The notes under the pieces were generated by a model, which saw only the letters and a program-made list of their open reading frames with translations, was not told the origin of the DNA and did not search any database. A DNA stretch of 64,000 nt from JAFAXD01 sp963816775. Lineage in GTDB: Bacteria; Pseudomonadota; Alphaproteobacteria; Rhizobiales; Xanthobacteraceae. The DNA is taken from the NCBI GenBank assembly GCA_963816775.1, contig CAWFLX010000030.1:124001-188000 (forward strand), in the 5' to 3' direction. Made by a program: the position numbers and the translations under genes. Within the stretch, counting starts at the first letter, position 1, and each line of letters opens with the position of its first letter. This document shows, piece by piece, positions 61,591 to 64,000 of this stretch.

Positions 61591-62294
61591 TGCTCGCGGT
61601 CGAGGGTCTCGATGTGTTCTACGGCGACGCCCAGGCGCTCGACAGCGTCGAGCTCGCGGTCGAGGAGGGGGCGATCGTCGCGATCGTCGGCGCCAATGGT
61701 GCGGGTAAGACAACGCTGATCCGCGCCATCGCCGGGATTCTGAAGCCTGCGCGCGGCCGCATCACGTTTCGCGGAGCCGACATCACCGGCTGGCCGAGCC
61801 ACCGCATCTGCAACCTGGGTATCGGACAAGTCGCGGAAGGCCGGCAACTTTTCCCGACGCTCACGGTGGCTGAGAATCTGGAGATGGGTGCCATGGTGCC
61901 GCGGGCGCGCGCCGAGCGTGCCAAAAACTACGCCCGCGCGTTGGCGCTGTTTCCGATCCTGGCGGAGCGCGCGCGCCAGCCGGCCGGCACGCTTTCGGGC
62001 GGGGAGCAGCAGATGCTCGCGATTGCGCGCTGCCTGATGGCGGCGCCCGACCTCGTGATGTTCGACGAGCCGTCGCTCGGGCTCGCGCCAACAATCGTCC
62101 ACGAGGTGCTCAAGACGATCCGCGAGCTCAATCATGAGGGGCTGACCTGCCTGCTGGTCGAGCAGAACGTCGCGGTCTCGCTCAAGATTGCGACCCACGC
62201 CTACGTGCTGGAGAACGGCCGCACCACGCTCTCGGGCGCCGGTACCGCGCTGCTCGCCGACGATCGGGTCCGCAAGGCCTACCTCGGCCTTTGA
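61590..62294 (+). CDS. livF: Branched-chain amino acid ABC ATPase, LivF type
   Basis: 234 aa. Walker A GANGAGKTT, signature LSGGEQQMLAIARCL, Walker B LVMFDEPSLGLAP, His switch LLVEQNV. Its ATG overlaps the livG stop by one base (TGATG). Last gene of the operon. Confidence 0.93.
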   Translation: MLAVEGLDVFYGDAQALDSVELAVEEGAIVAIVGANGAGKTTLIRAIAGILKPARGRITFRGADITGWPSHRICNLGIGQVAEGRQLFPTLTVAENLEMGAMVPRARAERAKNYARALALFPILAERARQPAGTLSGGEQQMLAIARCLMAAPDLVMFDEPSLGLAPTIVHEVLKTIRELNHEGLTCLLVEQNVAVSLKIATHAYVLENGRTTLSGAGTALLADDRVRKAYLGL

Positions 62295-62377
62295 AATCAC
62301 CTATATGAGCTTCGCCGGCTGCCGGACACCTTCCGCGCTCGCCGAACAAGTGTGAGACATCCCAAGGAGTTGGTCCG

Positions 62378-62986
62378 ATGAAGCTGTATTTTGCGCCGGG
62401 CGCGTGCTCGCTTTCGCCCCATATCGTGCTGCGGGAAGCCGGTCAAAATCCCGATCTCGTTCAGGTCGATTTGCGCGAGAAGAAGACCAAGGACGGAGCG
62501 GATTTCAACAAGGTCAACCCAAAGGGGCAGGTGCCGGTGCTGGAGACTGACGACGGCATCGTCCTGACCGAAGGGCCGGTGATCGTGCAGTACGTCGCCG
62601 ACAAGGCGCCCAACAGCAAGCTCGCGCCGCCCGCGGGCAGCAAGGAGCGCTACCAGGTCCAGGAATGGCTCAACTTCATCACGTCGGAGCTGCACAAGAA
62701 CTTCGGGCCGATCTTTCGGCCGAATACACCCGATGCCTACAAGCAGATTGCGCGTCAGAACATCGAAGGCCGGTTCAAGTGGGTCGATCAAAAGCTGGCC
62801 GGCCGCCAGTATCTGATGGGCGATCAATTCACCGTGCCGGACGCCTATCTGTTCGTAATGACGAACTGGGCGCAGCGCGTCGACATTCCGCTCGATCCCT
62901 ACCCGAACCTGAAAGCGTTTCGCGAGCGCGTTGCGGAACGCCCGAAGGTGAAGGAAGCCATGAAGGCGGAAGGGTTGATTCAGTAA
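62378..62986 (+). CDS. Glutathione S-transferase
   Basis: 202 aa. Thioredoxin-like domain with MKLYFAPGACSLSPHIVLRE (bacterial beta-class active-site region), KVNPKGQVPVLETDDG and LTEGPVIVQYVAD; an alpha-helical C-terminal domain follows (YLMGDQFTVPDAYLFVMTNW). RBS AAGGAG. May serve detoxification or the adjacent FAH-family enzyme's aromatic pathway. Confidence 0.9.
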   Translation: MKLYFAPGACSLSPHIVLREAGQNPDLVQVDLREKKTKDGADFNKVNPKGQVPVLETDDGIVLTEGPVIVQYVADKAPNSKLAPPAGSKERYQVQEWLNFITSELHKNFGPIFRPNTPDAYKQIARQNIEGRFKWVDQKLAGRQYLMGDQFTVPDAYLFVMTNWAQRVDIPLDPYPNLKAFRERVAERPKVKEAMKAEGLIQ

Positions 62987-62994
62987 TCCCGGCG

Positions 62995-63075
62995 CGTCAT
63001 GCCCGGGCTTGTCCCGGGCATCCACGCGAAGGCAATCCAAAAGACATGCATGGCCGGGATTGGCCCGGCCATGAC
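62995..63075. repeat. Two adjacent REP-like hairpins
   Basis: CGTCATGCCCGGGCTTGTCC CGGGCATCCACG and ATGGCCGGGATTGGCCCGGCCAT, a typical rhizobial intergenic pair between convergent genes. Confidence 0.7.
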
Positions 63076-63106
63076 AGAGGGTGAGCCTGGACTCCGAGTC
63101 GCTAGC

Positions 63107-63811
63107 TCATTTTGCCGGCGGTCCGATCGTCACCGTCAGGGTGCCGACGCCGGCAATTTCGCACTCGAGCTTGTCGCCCGCGACGGTGGCGGCGACGCCG
63201 GCGGGCGTGCCGGTCATGATGATGTCGCCGGCGCCGAGCGCGACCTGCTCGGACAGTTTCTCGATTACTTCCGGCACGTTCCAGATCATCTGCGCCAGAT
63301 CACCGTCCTGGCGCACCTTGCCGTTGCACTTGAGCGCGATGCGGCCCTTGCTCGGGTGCCCGATCTTGGCGGCCGGCTGCAGCGCGCCGCAGGGTGCCGA
63401 CGCGTCGAATGACTTGCCGATCTCCCACGGCCGCTTCATGTCGCGCGACGCGGTCTGCAGGTCGCGGCGCGTGAGATCGATGCCCACGCCATAGCCCCAG
63501 ATGCAGTCGAGCGCGTTCGCTGCCTTGATGTTGCGGCCACCGCTCTTGAGCGCGACCACGAGTTCGACCTCGTGATGCAGATCCTTGGTCAGCGGCGGAT
63601 AAGGGACGGTCGAGCCGTCGGGGACGATCGCGTCGGCCGGCTTGGCGAAGAAAAACGGTGGATCGCGCACGTCGTGACCCATCTCGCGGATATGTTCCTC
63701 GTAGTTGCGGCCGACGCACCAGATGCGGCGCACCGGAAACAGTTCGCTCGAGTCAGCGATAGCGATTGCCGGCTGCGCGGGCGCGGAAATGACGTAGCGT
63801 GGGGCGCTCAT
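63107..63811 (-). CDS. Fumarylacetoacetate hydrolase family protein
   Basis: 234 aa. Metal-binding acids in HHEVELVVAL (two Glu) and GVGIDLTRRDLQ (Asp). Further motifs: IWCVGRNYEEHIREMG, PPFFFAKPADAI, MTGTPAGVA. Members hydrolyse or isomerise acylpyruvates or other ring-cleavage products. With the neighbouring glutathione transferase this could be a small aromatic or acylpyruvate pathway; the exact substrate is unknown. Confidence 0.88.
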   Translation of the reverse strand: MSAPRYVISAPAQPAIAIADSSELFPVRRIWCVGRNYEEHIREMGHDVRDPPFFFAKPADAIVPDGSTVPYPPLTKDLHHEVELVVALKSGGRNIKAANALDCIWGYGVGIDLTRRDLQTASRDMKRPWEIGKSFDASAPCGALQPAAKIGHPSKGRIALKCNGKVRQDGDLAQMIWNVPEVIEKLSEQVALGAGDIIMTGTPAGVAATVAGDKLECEIAGVGTLTVTIGPPAK

Positions 63812-63841
63812 GGGGTGCTCCTGAAGAAAGTGATTGTGTGA

Positions 63842-64000
63842 CTAGCCCACGGAAGCTGCGGCAATCGGCAGCTCCTGCTGCTTGAATTGCAGCCGGCAGA
63901 ACGAGGCATAGCGACCGCCCTTGCGCAGCAACTCATCATGCCGGCCGGATTCGACGACAGCGCCGCTCTCGATGAACAGGATGCGATCCGCGTGCATCAC
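63842..64000 (-). CDS. ABC exporter, C-terminal end (runs off the right edge)
   Basis: 53 codons ending with TAG at 63842. Reads HADRILFIESGAVVESGRHD, ELLRKGGRYASFCRLQF, which is the typical end of an ABC-type exporter nucleotide-binding domain (D-loop/H-loop onward). Upstream part lies right of the window. Confidence 0.8.
   Translation of the reverse strand: MMHADRILFIESGAVVESGRHDELLRKGGRYASFCRLQFKQQELPIAAASVG

Noticed and set aside
1..64000. CRISPR arrays, tRNA, rRNA, prophage or plasmid origins
   Set aside because: No regularly spaced repeats, cloverleaf with CCA region, rRNA core sequence, phage structural gene or iteron set was seen while reading both strands.

Overview
The window looks like a chromosomal segment of an alphaproteobacterium of the order Hyphomicrobiales (Bradyrhizobium, Rhodopseudomonas or Pseudolabrys-like). 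The grounds are FixL/FixJ/FixK regulators, cbb3 oxidase, CBS-BON proteins, a P1B-5 metal ATPase, a host-attachment family protein and rhizobial-type dispersed repeats. No rRNA, tRNA, CRISPR array, prophage or intact IS element was seen.

Positions 1 to about 41.6 kb form an accessory low-oxygen island. It opens with the 5' part of ccoN (cbb3 oxidase subunit I), divergent from a membrane-bound FixL and its FixJ. Then come an extradiol dioxygenase pair, single-haem c-type cytochromes (five genes and one fragment), four CBS or CBS-BON genes, a universal stress protein, an exported acetolactate-decarboxylase-like protein, an ECF-sigma operon of small membrane/metal proteins, an HtrA protease, a second soluble FixL/FixJ pair with an orphan receiver, an archaeal-type S-adenosylmethionine synthetase, a PHA synthase with a companion hydrolase, a P1B-5 ATPase with a hemerythrin domain, a FixK-type regulator, a multicopper oxidase and many tiny membrane or exported proteins. 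FNR/FixK boxes (TTGAY-N4-RTCAA) recur: nine exact and several one- or two-mismatch copies, mostly 30-110 bp before start codons. A second, 35-bp promoter element occurs five times at 50-54 nt before start codons, including that of the FixK gene. The simplest model is oxygen sensing by FixL, phosphorelay to FixJ, activation of FixK and a few small genes through the 35-bp element, and FixK activation of the rest.

The island is also full of debris: fragments of fixL, groEL, ligD and a cytochrome c, N-to-C-terminal deletion remnants of an MFS transporter and an Mg-type P-ATPase, and a decayed copy of a 37-aa membrane protein gene.

Positions 41.6-64 kb are GC-rich and housekeeping-like: nadC-nadB-nadA with a palindromic operator, an MFS transporter, a PcaB/adenylosuccinate-lyase family enzyme, an RND efflux permease plus adaptor, a flavin amine oxidase, a class II aldolase with a NitT/TauT-type binding protein, a complete branched-chain amino acid ABC operon (livJHMGF), a glutathione transferase, a fumarylacetoacetate hydrolase family enzyme and the C-terminus of an ABC exporter.

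Five long genes (P1B-5 ATPase, multicopper oxidase, CopD-like protein, nadB, RND permease) are each interrupted by one frameshift with a net +1 nucleotide. nadB and the RND permease are otherwise well conserved, so sequence or assembly error should be considered before calling these pseudogenes.
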